From assembly GCF_002209535.1 (NCBI RefSeq), contig NZ_NJIG01000009.1:1-64000 (forward strand): 64,000 nucleotides of DNA. Reading direction: 5' to 3'. Under the pieces are notes generated by a model. It saw only the letters and a list, made by a program, of their open reading frames with translations, was not told the origin of the DNA and did not search any database. Shown here one piece after another: positions 43,089-53,062 of the stretch. Position 1 is the stretch's first letter. Every line of letters begins with the position of its first letter. The position numbers were made by a program, and so were the translations under genes. This DNA is from Achromobacter marplatensis (lineage in GTDB: Bacteria > Pseudomonadota > Gammaproteobacteria > Burkholderiales > Burkholderiaceae_B).

Positions 43089-44183
43089 CTACGGCAGGCC
43101 GGCCAGCACGGCCTTTTCTTCCGGGGTCAACGGGAGGGACAAGGCGTTTTCCGAGAATTCCCAGATCAGCACCTTCAGGCTCTTGGGCCATTGGCCGCGC
43201 TGCTTCATCGCGATCTGCAAGGCGCCCGAGAACTGCCCGCCGTCCAGGCTCAGGTTCCAGACTTCGCGGCCCAGGCCCATGCCCAGCCGCTCCGCGAACT
43301 GGCTGCGGCGCCCGTTCGAGGTGCCCGCCAGCAGGACTTCCACCGGTGGCGCTTCGTCCAGCAGCCCGCCGGTGCGCACGGGTTCGATCTTCTGTTCCGA
43401 CACGACTTCCAGTTCGGGCCGCCAGCCCGGCCGCGCGTGCTCCAGTCCCGACAGCACGATCAGGTCGCCCATCCGCGGCGCGGGCGCCGCCGGCGCATCC
43501 GTCTTGAAGACTTGCGTGCCCCGGTCTTGCAGCAGCGGCAAGGCTGCCTCGGCCACGCGCTGGGCGGCCGCTTGCGCGCCCTGCGCGTTCATGTGCACGT
43601 CCGTGCGGAAGAAACGGGGGGCGGGCGCGGCCTGCAGGGCGTCGCGCAGGTCCACGAAAGGCACCCCTTGCGCTCGCAGGGCGTCCTGCCAGGCATCCAG
43701 CGTCTGGCGCATCGGAAGCGATACCGGCAGGCCGCAAAGCCGGTCGGCCTCGACGCGGGATTTGTCGGGCACGGCCACGACCAGCACCTGTACCTGCTTC
43801 TGGCGCAGTTCCTCCACCCAGTGCCGCATCAGGCGCAGGCGGTCGTTGAACACATGGACGCCCGGCGGCGGACGCAAGCCGTCGCGATAGAACAGCCACT
43901 GCGGGCAACCCATCGCCACCTGGTCCCCCAGGTCGCCCAGCATGCGGTAGCGCACCGAAGCGTTCCAGGTGTCGACATCCGCCTGCCAGGGCATATGCAG
44001 GGCCTTGTTCAGCACGCTGCCCGCCGATCCGTCGACCCAGGCGGACGGCGATACCTGCGCCGGGCTGATCTTGGCCTCGACCAGGCACCAGGCGCCCCAG
44101 CCCAGCCCGATCGCCAGCAGCAGGGCGACCACGCAGGCGCTTGCCCGATGGCTGGGCGAGGCGGGTGGATCGGAAGGCGACAT
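43089..44183 (-). CDS. AlgJ-like periplasmic SGNH O-acetyltransferase
   Basis: 364 aa from ATG 44183 (4 bp after the algX-like stop; a TTG at 44198 was rejected). One N-terminal helix (ACVVALLLAIGLGWGAWCLV) anchors it. The SGNH-like fold keeps the Asp/His pair in RTDVHMNAQG and the Ser motif AGTSNGRRS, as in AlgJ/AlgX. It would move acyl groups from the MBOAT protein to the polymer in the periplasm. The residue after the catalytic His is Met rather than the Trp of the DxHW consensus, so it has diverged from its paralogue next door. Confidence 0.85.
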   Translation of the reverse strand: MSPSDPPASPSHRASACVVALLLAIGLGWGAWCLVEAKISPAQVSPSAWVDGSAGSVLNKALHMPWQADVDTWNASVRYRMLGDLGDQVAMGCPQWLFYRDGLRPPPGVHVFNDRLRLMRHWVEELRQKQVQVLVVAVPDKSRVEADRLCGLPVSLPMRQTLDAWQDALRAQGVPFVDLRDALQAAPAPRFFRTDVHMNAQGAQAAAQRVAEAALPLLQDRGTQVFKTDAPAAPAPRMGDLIVLSGLEHARPGWRPELEVVSEQKIEPVRTGGLLDEAPPVEVLLAGTSNGRRSQFAERLGMGLGREVWNLSLDGGQFSGALQIAMKQRGQWPKSLKVLIWEFSENALSLPLTPEEKAVLAGLP

Positions 44184-44187
44184 GGCG

Positions 44188-45168
44188 TTACTGGCCAACG
44201 GCGGCCTTCATGCGGCTGCGCCAGGTGTCGGCGCCCATGATGGACGCGTTGTCCCACAAGCCCTTGGCCTCCGGCCCCTGCGCGTAGGTCGGCTCGAACA
44301 TCTGCCAGACCAGCACCTGCGGCTTGTTCTGCTTGAAGGCGGGCGACTCCAGGTACTCCAGCAGCATGACCCAGTGCCCGACATTGCCGGGCTTCCAGTT
44401 CACGGAAACCGGGCGGTCCAGCACGTTGGACAGCTTTTGCGGAAAGCCGAAATACGGCTGCACCATGCTGTGGCCGGTGACATGCACGGGGGCGGGCGCA
44501 TCGTCCAGCAGGCTCTGGTTCTCGGCCTGGCGGCGCACGGTGAAGGTCTCGCGGCCGGCCTGCTTGCGCTGGTCCGGCGTCAGGAACAATTCGGCCAGAT
44601 CGCCATAGCGGCGTTCATTGACCACGCTGCCCAGCGGCATGCCGGTGCCGGGCTTGCCGGCCAGCGTCTTCACGTCCTGCTTGATGCGTTGCGCCAGGGC
44701 TTCGGCGGTGGCGTCGGCGGCGGCCTGCGTCCAGTGCTGATCGGTGCGGTAGAAGACGTCCTGGCCGCCGTCCTTCACGCGCTTGAGCACGGCCTCGTCG
44801 TCGAAGGTCGCCACGCCGGCCTGCTTGAGCTTGTCCTGGATGGTTTGATAGCGCTTTTTCACATCGGCGCTGAGGGATTTTCCGTCGGGCAGCTTGTCCT
44901 GATAGAACAGGGTCTTGTCCGGCAGCACCAGCACTTCCAGCTGTATGCCCTTTGCTGCCAGCGCATCGCGAGTTTCGCGCACCAACTGGGTCGAGGCATC
45001 GATGCCGCGCGTGTCGACCTGTGTGAGGCTGCCCCAGCCGGGGAACAGCCAGTTGTCCTTGCCCTGGATCACGATGGACGAGCCCTCTTGCGCATGCGCG
45101 GCAACGGCCAGAAGCGCGGCGGACAGGCCAAGCACCAGGCGGGCGGAGTAGGGAGGTGCGGTTTTCAT
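44188..45168 (-). CDS. AlgX/AlgJ-like periplasmic acetyltransferase
   Basis: 326 aa with a cleaved signal peptide (AAHAQE, near residue 27) and AAGGAG upstream of the start. The AlgX/AlgJ acetyltransferase domain carries YRTDQHWTQAAAD with the full DxHW motif and the nucleophile motif TGHSMVQPYFG. It begins VIQGKDNWLFPG, the typical AlgX/AlgJ opening. No alginate-binding C-terminal module is visible, so it probably acts only in acyl transfer. Confidence 0.87.
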   Translation of the reverse strand: MKTAPPYSARLVLGLSAALLAVAAHAQEGSSIVIQGKDNWLFPGWGSLTQVDTRGIDASTQLVRETRDALAAKGIQLEVLVLPDKTLFYQDKLPDGKSLSADVKKRYQTIQDKLKQAGVATFDDEAVLKRVKDGGQDVFYRTDQHWTQAAADATAEALAQRIKQDVKTLAGKPGTGMPLGSVVNERRYGDLAELFLTPDQRKQAGRETFTVRRQAENQSLLDDAPAPVHVTGHSMVQPYFGFPQKLSNVLDRPVSVNWKPGNVGHWVMLLEYLESPAFKQNKPQVLVWQMFEPTYAQGPEAKGLWDNASIMGADTWRSRMKAAVGQ

Positions 45169-45207
45169 GAGACAGGGCTCCTTGTTCGGTACGGGGTCGG
45201 CGTGTCG

Positions 45208-47945
45208 TCAGTAAGACAGGGTCAGGTTGATGAACAGGCCCCGGGCCCGGTCAGCCGCCCCGCCGCCGATGTTGAAACGGTATTGCGTCGTCCAGTCCAG
45301 GTAGGACCGCGGCGCGTTGTAGTGGTCTTCGCGGAACCAGTAGCGCACGTTGAAGCCCGGACCGGCGCCCATGGACCACGACGAGCCATTGCCCAGCAGG
45401 TTGTAGGAATCCGAGCCGGCGATGTCCAGGCCTGAGGCGCGGTTCCGGTTCGACAGCCAATCGGCGCCGACCACGGCATACGGGAAAAACACGAGGCGGT
45501 CGCTGATGGCGTCCATGCGGTAGCTGCGGCCCACGCGCAGTTCGCCCGCGCCGAAGGCCTGGTCGCGCTTGAGCCGGCCCGATGATTTCTCGCCGTCCAC
45601 GCCGGTCGCATTGTCGCGCAACCAGAACTTCGCAGGCATGTCCTGCCAGGAGTACCCCGCCTGCACATAGCCTTCCATCGTGAACCAATCCGGTCGGTCG
45701 ATGCGCAGCGTCGTGCCCTCGTACAGCCCGTAGGTCACATATGCCAGCCAGCCGCCGCTGCCGGCATTGGTTTCGTAATGGGCGGTCTGGTTGTCCTGGT
45801 TGAGCGCGCAGCGCAGCCGCGACGGATCCGGGCTGAAGGTGCCGCGCCGGGTCGCTGTGCCCAGGTTGAACTGGCGTTCCAGGCCGAACGTCAGGCCCAC
45901 CTCGGTGGACGGCGTGAAGCGCATCCCCAACGAGCCGATGGTGGTCGGAATGCCGGCCAGCCCCTGGTTGCGGGTCTCGTTAACGTCGACGCTGCCGCCG
46001 CAAGGGTCGGATACCGTCTGGCTGGATGTCTTGCCGCCCTTGTCGTACAGGGTGTTGGACAAGCGGCCGTACAGCTCGAAGACCTGGGTCGAGGAATTGA
46101 GAAAGTCGGACGGTCGCCAGAAGATCTCGGTGGTACTGAACACGGAGTCGCCCGGCACGGTGACCGCCGCGCCGCCGAGTCCCGCCGACGCAGGCCGCGC
46201 GCCCCGATAGCCGGCGGAAAAATAGCCGCCCCATTCGCGGTCCAGCCCCGCAATGCCGCTACGGGTGTCGAAGCGCTGTTGCGGCGTCAGTTCCAGCCGG
46301 CCGGCGTCGGCCTCGTCGATGGCTTCCTTCAGCTTGCTGACCGCGCCGCGCTTATCGCCAACGCTCGACAGCGCGTAGCCTTCGTCCAGGATGACGGTGG
46401 GGGGCGCCTTGCCTGTCGCGCGCGCCGCCTGGAAATCCTGCAGGGCCAGCTTGGGCTCTTTCATGCGCTGGTGCAGATAGCCGCGCTGCATCAGCAGCGT
46501 GGGGTCGTCCGGCTGGGCGGCCAGCGCTTCGCCCATGCGTTGGTTCGCTTCCGCCAACTGTTGGCGGTTGCCCGCGGCCAGCGTGGTCGTCAGCAGGCGT
46601 TGGAGTTCTTTGTTGGTGGGGTCCTGTTCGACCGCTTTGCGGGCCTGGGCGATGGCTTCCTGATAGTCCTCGCGGGCATAGGCGGCGTAGGCCAGCGAGG
46701 CCGGGCCGCCGCTGCCGGCGGCGTCCGAAGGCAGCAGCTCGCACGACGTGCCATAAGGCGTGTCGCGGCAATCCTGCACCGGGGCGGGGTAGTTGGCCAA
46801 GGTCAGCGTGGCGGGCACGGCCGGCCGCGCGCGCGCTTGATGCGGGCATCGGCCGCGTCGTCCTTGGCGCCCAGCGGTTGCACCAGGGCCAGTGCGCGCG
46901 CGTTTTCCCCGGCCGCTAGCGAGGCGTCGGCGGCAATCAGGCGGATGTTGCGCCGCTGGTCGTCGTCCAGCCAGTCCTGCTTGAGGGCCGCGTCGAAGTC
47001 CGCGTTCGCCAGATCGGTTTTTCCCTGGCGCTGGCGCAGATAGGCGCGCATGACCAGCGCCACGGTGTTCTCGTCGTCCTGCTTCATCGCGTCGGTCGCG
47101 GCGTCTTCGGCGGCTTGCAGCTGGTTGTCCAGCATCAGCGCGCTGATGAGCAGCAGCCGATGGCTGGCGGTATCCGGCGCCAGCGCGACGGCCTGGCGCG
47201 CCAGCGGCACCGCATCTCCCGGCCGGTTGGCGATCAGGGCCTGGTAACCCGCTTCGGCTGGCTTGATCGCCATGCGCCGCTTCATCGTCTGTTGCCGCGC
47301 GGTCAGGTCGTTTCTGTTGGGCGCACCGAGCGCAATCGCCTTGGCGGCCGCGGCATCGGCCTCTTCATACTTGCCCTGCGCTTCCAGCGCGTCCAGCCAC
47401 AGCATGGCCCAGGCGCCTTGCTTCGGATCGATGCGGAACGCCTGTTCGGCGCCGCGCGCAGCCGCCGGGTAGTCGGCGCGGTTGTAGTCGGCATAGGCGC
47501 GCGTGGCGATGGGAAAGCCGCGGCGGTAGGCGGACGTGGTGGCCGGGCCGCCGGTGGTGGCGCCAGCGCCCGCAGGCCGCGCCGCAGTTTGCGGGCGCAA
47601 GTTGGCGCGTGCCTGTCGCAAAGCCGGCGTATCCAGGCCGTTCTTGATAGCGTCGGCGGCGGCCTGATCGGCTTCCTTCAGCTTGCCTTGCTTTTGCAGC
47701 GCATAGATCAGCAACAGGCGCAGCCGCTCCACGTCCGGACGCAGGGCGATCGCGGATTCCGCTTGCTGCTGGGCCAGCGCGTACTTGCCGGCGTCGTAGT
47801 TCTTGTAGCCTTCATCGGCAAACTGCCAGGCGGCGCCTTCCAGCGGCGCTTCTGCCTTGGCCGGAGTTGGGGCCGCGGCGGGCGCTGCCGCCCACACGCA
47901 TGCCAGCGCGGCGGACAGGATGAGCGAACGGGTCAGCGGAGTCAT
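45208..47945 (-). pseudogene. nfrA: NfrA-like outer-membrane TPR/barrel protein, frameshifted
   Basis: Two frames make up one gene. From ATG 47945 (overlapping the nfrB stop) a signal peptide and many TPR repeats are read for 380 codons, then the frame runs into TGA at 46805-46803. The second frame continues from about 46818 to 45208 with more TPRs (DPTLLMQRGYLHQRMKEP) and the NfrA C-terminal barrel ending FINLTLSY. The break is at an alternating GC run (46826-46836). Removing one CG pair joins the frames as RIKRARPAVPATLTLANY, making a protein of about 911 aa, near the length of E. coli NfrA (about 990). The second part alone has no signal peptide and would not reach the outer membrane. Confidence 0.87.
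46826..46836 (-). repeat. Alternating GC run at the nfrA frameshift
   Basis: Eleven bases of alternating C and G on either strand. Loss of two bases or gain of one returns the two nfrA frames to a single reading frame. Short dinucleotide runs slip easily in replication and in sequencing. Confidence 0.85.
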
Positions 47946-49639
47946 GTCGTCGCGGGTTTGTCTTCTGCATGCGGGGGCGGCGGCGCCTCCTGTCCCGCTT
48001 GTTGAAAATCGATGGCTTCGTTGAGCGTGCCTTCATCCAGCCAGCCTTGCTCCATCAGGATCTTGCCCAATGGCTTCTTTTCGCGCGCCTGGATCTCCAG
48101 CGCGCGCGACAGCGTTTCCTTGTCGATGGCCTGCCAGGACAGCAGCAACTCGCCCAGCCGCTTGCGCTGCTGCGACAGCTGGTCGGTGGTGGGAAAGTCG
48201 TGCATGGTCTTGTCCCATGCCAGGCGCTTGCCGGTGATCAGATGCATGATGAACAGGCGCCAGGCGCGTGCCGCCGCCATCGCATTGATGAAGTTGCCCA
48301 CGATCATCCGCGGGATCGACAGCAGGGCGTGTTCCCACCCGTACATGTGGCCCACGAAATACGCCCGCTGCACCACCCGCAGCAGCAGCGCCACCGCGTT
48401 GATCCACATCAGTGTCACCAGCCACCCGCCGGGCCGGAAGTACGACGGGTAATACACCGTCCACCAGCCGAACTTGTCCGCCAGGAAAAACAGGAAAAAG
48501 TTGGCCAGCAGCACGTACGCCAGGATGGCGATGAACGACGTGACCAGGCCCTTGCGATCGCGGAACAGCAGGTATTTGGTGGCCAGCGATCCCGTCCAGC
48601 CCACCTGTTGCCAGCCCTGCAGGCCGATCCCCAAGGTCCAGCGCGCCTTCTGGCGGTAGGCGGTGCGGAACGTGTTGGGGAAGTATTCGCGTACGCCCAG
48701 CGGCATCCTGATCGTCGATATCTTTTCAGGCCCCAGCCCGAACCACGACCGGCGCCGCGTAACGTATTCCACGCGGAATTTGCCGAAGATCTGCTTCATG
48801 CCGCGTTGGGCCAGCCGCGCGCCGATGTCATAGTCTTCGGTCAGCGTGTCGGTGTTGAACGGCTGGTTATTGGTTTCCGCGGCCAGCTCCACCAGCGCAT
48901 GGCGCGAGAAGCAGGTGCCCACGCCGGCGGACGGCACCATCTTGGACAGGCTTTCGCGCACCACCAGATCCTTGGTGTGCCATTCCGCGAATTCGTCCAT
49001 GTAGGTGCCTGCCACCAGTTCGTACCAATGGCGTTCCAGCGAGGTCACCGGCAGTTGGATGAAGTCGATACGCGGCAGCAGATAGTTGTAGTACTTGAGC
49101 TCCAGCGGGTGCAGCACGTCTTCGCTGTCGTGCAGGATGACGCCTGCAAACGGCACCGGCTGCTTCTCGTCTTGTGCGAAGATGGCCTGCACGATCCAGT
49201 TCAGGCAGTCCGCCTTGCAGGTGGGCCCGTCATGGGGCACCTCCACGCGGACCAGCTGCCGATAGCGCCGGCGCATCCGTTCCACTTCGTCGATCGTCCG
49301 CTGGTCGTTCTGGTACGTGCCGGCAAAGATCATGTAGTTCTTGTATTCCAGCGTCGACACCATCGTTTCCAGCATCGACGAGATTACGTCGTACTCCAGC
49401 CATGCGGGCACCATGATCGCCAGCGGCTGTTCCTCCTTGGCGCGCAACTGCTCGGCCGACAGCGGGGCGTAGCGGCGCTTGACCGTCAGCGACCGCTTCA
49501 GTTCGCGCAGCCAGAACCAGGCGTCGATGAACAGGTCATCCAGGCTCGAGAGCAGGATGATCACGCCCACGACGGCGGTCACGACTTCCAGCCCGCGGTA
49601 GTAGTCCGCGATGAAGTAGGGCCAGTAGAGCGAAGACAT
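47942..49639 (-). CDS. nfrB: NfrB-like glycosyltransferase with C-terminal c-di-GMP-binding (MshEN) domain
   Basis: 565 aa. Inner-membrane family 2 glycosyltransferase: a helix at the N-terminus, catalytic domain with MVPAWLEYDVISSMLETM, HDSEDVLHPLELKYYNYL, the TEDYDIGARL motif and the RQKARWTLGI (Q/R-x-x-R-W) motif, then membrane helices (about 365-450). Residues 494-547 hold two MshEN-like repeats, RLGELLLSWQAIDKETL and PLGKILMEQGWLDEGTL, a known c-di-GMP binding fold. In E. coli NfrB is a c-di-GMP-dependent transferase that makes the N4 phage receptor glycan from UDP-ManNAc. Frame intact, 12 bp after the bcsB-like gene, overlaps nfrA by four bases. Confidence 0.92.
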   Translation of the reverse strand: MSSLYWPYFIADYYRGLEVVTAVVGVIILLSSLDDLFIDAWFWLRELKRSLTVKRRYAPLSAEQLRAKEEQPLAIMVPAWLEYDVISSMLETMVSTLEYKNYMIFAGTYQNDQRTIDEVERMRRRYRQLVRVEVPHDGPTCKADCLNWIVQAIFAQDEKQPVPFAGVILHDSEDVLHPLELKYYNYLLPRIDFIQLPVTSLERHWYELVAGTYMDEFAEWHTKDLVVRESLSKMVPSAGVGTCFSRHALVELAAETNNQPFNTDTLTEDYDIGARLAQRGMKQIFGKFRVEYVTRRRSWFGLGPEKISTIRMPLGVREYFPNTFRTAYRQKARWTLGIGLQGWQQVGWTGSLATKYLLFRDRKGLVTSFIAILAYVLLANFFLFFLADKFGWWTVYYPSYFRPGGWLVTLMWINAVALLLRVVQRAYFVGHMYGWEHALLSIPRMIVGNFINAMAAARAWRLFIMHLITGKRLAWDKTMHDFPTTDQLSQQRKRLGELLLSWQAIDKETLSRALEIQAREKKPLGKILMEQGWLDEGTLNEAIDFQQAGQEAPPPPHAEDKPATT

Positions 49640-49651
49640 GGCGCTTCCGGA

Positions 49652-51868
49652 TTACGCGTGGTCCTTGTTTTTCCTGCGGTTCACGCGCAGGGCCACGATC
49701 AGGATCAGGATCAGGACGAGCATGCTGATGCTGATGACGGGCACGCTCCACGAGATATAGCGGCGCCATTCGAAGAAAGCACTTTCGCCCGCGCCCGGCG
49801 GGTGGCTGGCATCGGGGTTTGCGCTGTCGATCCAGGCCACCGGCCCCGTCGCGCCGATGATGGCGACGTTGCCGCGGTTCAGCACGAAGGGGGCGTCGAG
49901 CATGCCGGGATGCTGGCCCAGCGTGTGCCACAACAAGCCGTCCTGGCCGCCGCCGCTGACGACTTCCGCGGTGCTCAAGTGATCCAGGCCCGAGATGTCC
50001 AGCCAGGTCGCGTTCTTCCCATCCACCTTCAGTTGCTTGCGGTCGGTCACCTGGACCATCGGCTTGGCCCCGTCCACCGTCACCTCCATCGCCACGAATG
50101 GCCGGCCGGGCTTGACCGCCTGGCCTGCGGGCGCCACCGTCAGTTCCGCCCGCGTTGCGGACACGCCGCTGGCAGACGCGATGCCGATCACGCGCTTGAT
50201 GTTGTCGGGTGCATCGGCCAGGTAGCTGTCCGGAATGATCAGTTGCGGGTTGCCGGCCAACAGCGGCAGAAGGCCCACGAACGTGCCGTCGGGCTGCGCC
50301 TTGCCCGGCTTGACGTAGCTGGTGGGCAGGACGTTCACGGGGTAGCCCTGGGGAATCTCGTTGCAATCCACCGATACCGGCTGGCGCTGGAACGTGACCC
50401 GCACCGCGTTGGTGACGCCAAGCGCATAACCCGGCACCCGCGCTGTCAGGCGTTCAGGCTTGCCGTCGGCATCCAGCTGCTTGGCGGCCAGCAGGATGCC
50501 GTTCCAGAAGACCGAGGCCACGGGGCGGGTCGACGACGCGCCGGGTGCTGCGGCCAGGTCCATGACCAACTCGTCGGGCATCAGGCCGTCCGAGGACACG
50601 GCCGCCAAGGGGAAGGTCGTGTTCCAGTCCCCGCGCGCGACCACGTCGAAGCTGTCCGGCGTGCCGCCCAGCGTCGTCAGGCGCAAGCCGCCGTCCTTGA
50701 AGGTCTGCGGCGGCGTGGCCGTCTTCACATTGACCTGGCGGGTGACCAGGATGCGGCGCCAGGCCGCGTCAAACGCGCCCGCGCCCTGGGCGCCGGCGTC
50801 AGCGGCCACCGCGATAACGGCTTGGCGCCCCAACGACAACAGCCGGATTTCCTTGGCGGGCAGGTCCGCGCCGGCCAGCGGCATGCGCTGCTGGCGCCAG
50901 GCCTTGAACGCATCAGCCGCGTCGGCGTCAGAGGCCAACTGCGCCTGCAAGGCGTCCAGCGCCTCGTTCTAGCGCGCCCTAAGCGCCGCATCCACGATGA
51001 CCACGTCGCCGCTCACGGCCGGGGCGCCCAGCACCAGCAGCGCGCCGATTTCCGCGGGGCTGGCCAGCTTGTGCTTCGCGTTGTCCGCCAGAGCAGCGAA
51101 CGCCGGAATTTGTCCGAGGCCGGCAGGGGCTTGCAGGCCTCGCGTGTCGATCTCGTCGCCCACCGAAGGAAACGCCTTGACCGACACGCGCTTGCCCGTG
51201 CGCTCCATCGCCACGCCAATGCGCCAGGCGCTGTCGAAGGCCTGCTGGTCCAGCTTGGTGCCCGGCACCATCAATATTGGTTTGCCGGGCAGGGTGCCCC
51301 AGGCGTCGTCAAGATTGCCGATGGCCGACGCGTCGTAGCGATAGCTCAAGCGCGTCTGAGGCGAGATCGTCAGCGCATTGGCCGTGGCCCGGTTGCTTTC
51401 GCAATGACGCAGCGCGATTTCCGATTGCCAGTCCACGCCCAGCCGCAGGAAGCCCGTTTCGCGGCGGCGCGGCTCCACCTGCAGGTTGCGGTCCACGGAC
51501 CCGTCGCCGTCGGCGATCCGCTGCGCGGCCTGGGGCACGCCGTCCACCCACAGCACCATGCTTGTGCGCCCCGGCTCGCCCTTGGTGTATTTCGCGTCGA
51601 AGTTCAGCGTCGCATCCGAGATGGGTACGCCGCGCGGCACGGGCAGGTAGAAGTCTTGACGCGCGTCGCTATTGCTCAGGACGACCGGCTCCGTGATGCC
51701 CAGGTCCTGCAGCGTGGTGTTGCGCGTCACCCAGTCATCGCTTTGCAGGCGGCGCAAGGCGTCGCCGGCCGGGCTGGCCATCGCGGCCAGCGGCAGCAGC
51801 AGGCCGGCGGCCATCAGGGCACGGCAAAGCGTACGGGTCACGGGGGTGGTCAGGGCAGGGTGGGGCAT
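49652..51868 (-). pseudogene. BcsB-like periplasmic subunit, interrupted by an in-frame TAG
   Basis: One frame of 739 codons contains a single stop, TAG at 50971-50969, between VDAALRAR and NEALDALQAQ. Both sides match one BcsB-like protein: a signal peptide (to about residue 31, AAMASP), carbohydrate-binding beta domains (RQDFYLPVPRGVPISDATLNF is split by short loops), an alpha/beta domain, and a C-terminal membrane helix (VISISMLVLILILIVAL). BcsB guides a growing glucan through the periplasm beside a synthase; here it would serve NfrB. CAG to TAG would explain the stop by one C-to-T change. Without read-through the truncated 299-aa product lacks the membrane anchor. Confidence 0.87.
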
Positions 51869-51901
51869 GGAGGCTCCGGGCAGGAATGCGTCGCGGGGGA
51901 G

Positions 51902-53062
51902 TCAGGCGGAAGGGGCGGCCACGGTTCCGTAAGGATCGAATTCCGTTACGGCGCGGCCGCACAAGGCGTCCACGATGCGCTGGCTGGCGAGGCCGTCGCC
52001 ATAAGGATTGATGCGTCGCGAGAAAGACGCGTGGAGGTCCGGGTTGTCGAGCAGGCGGGCGACTTCGGCCACGATGTGCTGCGGGTCGGTGCCGACCAAC
52101 GCCACAGTTCCCGCCCGCACGGCTTCAGGACGCTCGGTCACGTCCCGCATCACCAGTACCGGCTTGCCCAGGTAAGGGGCCTCTTCCTGAACCCCGCCGG
52201 AATCGGTCAGGATCAGGTGCGACCGTTGCATGAACCAGACGAAGTCCAGGTAATCCAGGGGATCGATCAGATGCACATGCGACAGCCCCCCCAGCGCGGC
52301 CATCACCACATTGCGTACCTGCGGATTCAGGTGCACGGGATAGACGATCTGCAAGTCTTCACGATGGGCCAGTTCGGCGAGTGCCGCGCAGATGTTCTTG
52401 AAGCCTTCACCGAAGCTCTCACGCCGGTGGCCGGTCACCAGCAGCAGCCGGCGCGACGGATCCAGTCAGTCGTAGCGGGCTTCCAGCTGGCGGGCCAGCG
52501 GGCCCTGCGGGTCCAGTTTGGCGCAGGTCATTGCCAGCGCGTCGATCACGGTGTTGCCGGTGACGGTAATGTGGCCCGCCAGGTTTTCGCGCAGCAGGTT
52601 GCCGCGCGATTCCGGCGTCGGAGCGAACAGCCAGTCGCCCACCGCGTCGACGACGCGGCGGTTCATTTCTTCCGGGAACGGCGTGGCCAGGTTGCCGGTG
52701 CGCAATCCGGCCTCGACGTGGCCGATGCGTACACGGCGATGGAACGAGGCCAGCGCGCACGCCGACGCGGTGCTGGTATCGCCATGCACCAGGACGCAGT
52801 CGGGTTGTTCGGCTTCCAATACGCCGTCCACCCGGCTGATCAGCCGGGCATAAAGCCCGTTCAATGTCTGGTTGGGAACCATGATGTCCAGGTCGTGCTG
52901 GGCGCGCAGGTCGAACAGCGCCAAGACCTGGTCCAGCATTTCCCGGTGCTGGCCGGTGACACACACCACGCTCTGGATCTCTGGCTCCCGTTCAAGCGCC
53001 GTGACGAGGGGAGCCATCTTGATGGCTTCGGGGCGCGTGCCGAATATGGAAAGGACTTTCAT
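51902..53062 (-). pseudogene. wecB: UDP-N-acetylglucosamine 2-epimerase, interrupted by an in-frame TGA
   Basis: Enzyme that turns UDP-GlcNAc into UDP-ManNAc. ATG 53062 was chosen with AGGTGA 8 nt upstream; a GTG at 53074 lies inside that site. The first part has the usual IFGTRPEAIKMAPL, HGDTSTA, HVEAGLRTG and FPEEMNRR motifs. A TGA at 52468-52466 falls between EARYD and [17 protein letters not shown]; the frame then continues in phase to the natural end with [25 protein letters not shown] Trp to TGA change would explain it. The full protein would be 386 aa, close to E. coli WecB (376). It heads the operon and supplies the sugar expected for NfrB. Confidence 0.88.

Noticed and set aside
45208-46818. 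Second half of nfrA as an independent gene starting at GTG 46818
   Set aside because: No signal peptide or ribosome site, although the product must be an outer-membrane barrel; it continues TPR repeats from the first frame.
49652-50950. C-terminal part of the bcsB-like frame as its own gene
   Set aside because: It is in the same frame as the upstream part with only one stop between them, and lacks the signal peptide needed for export.
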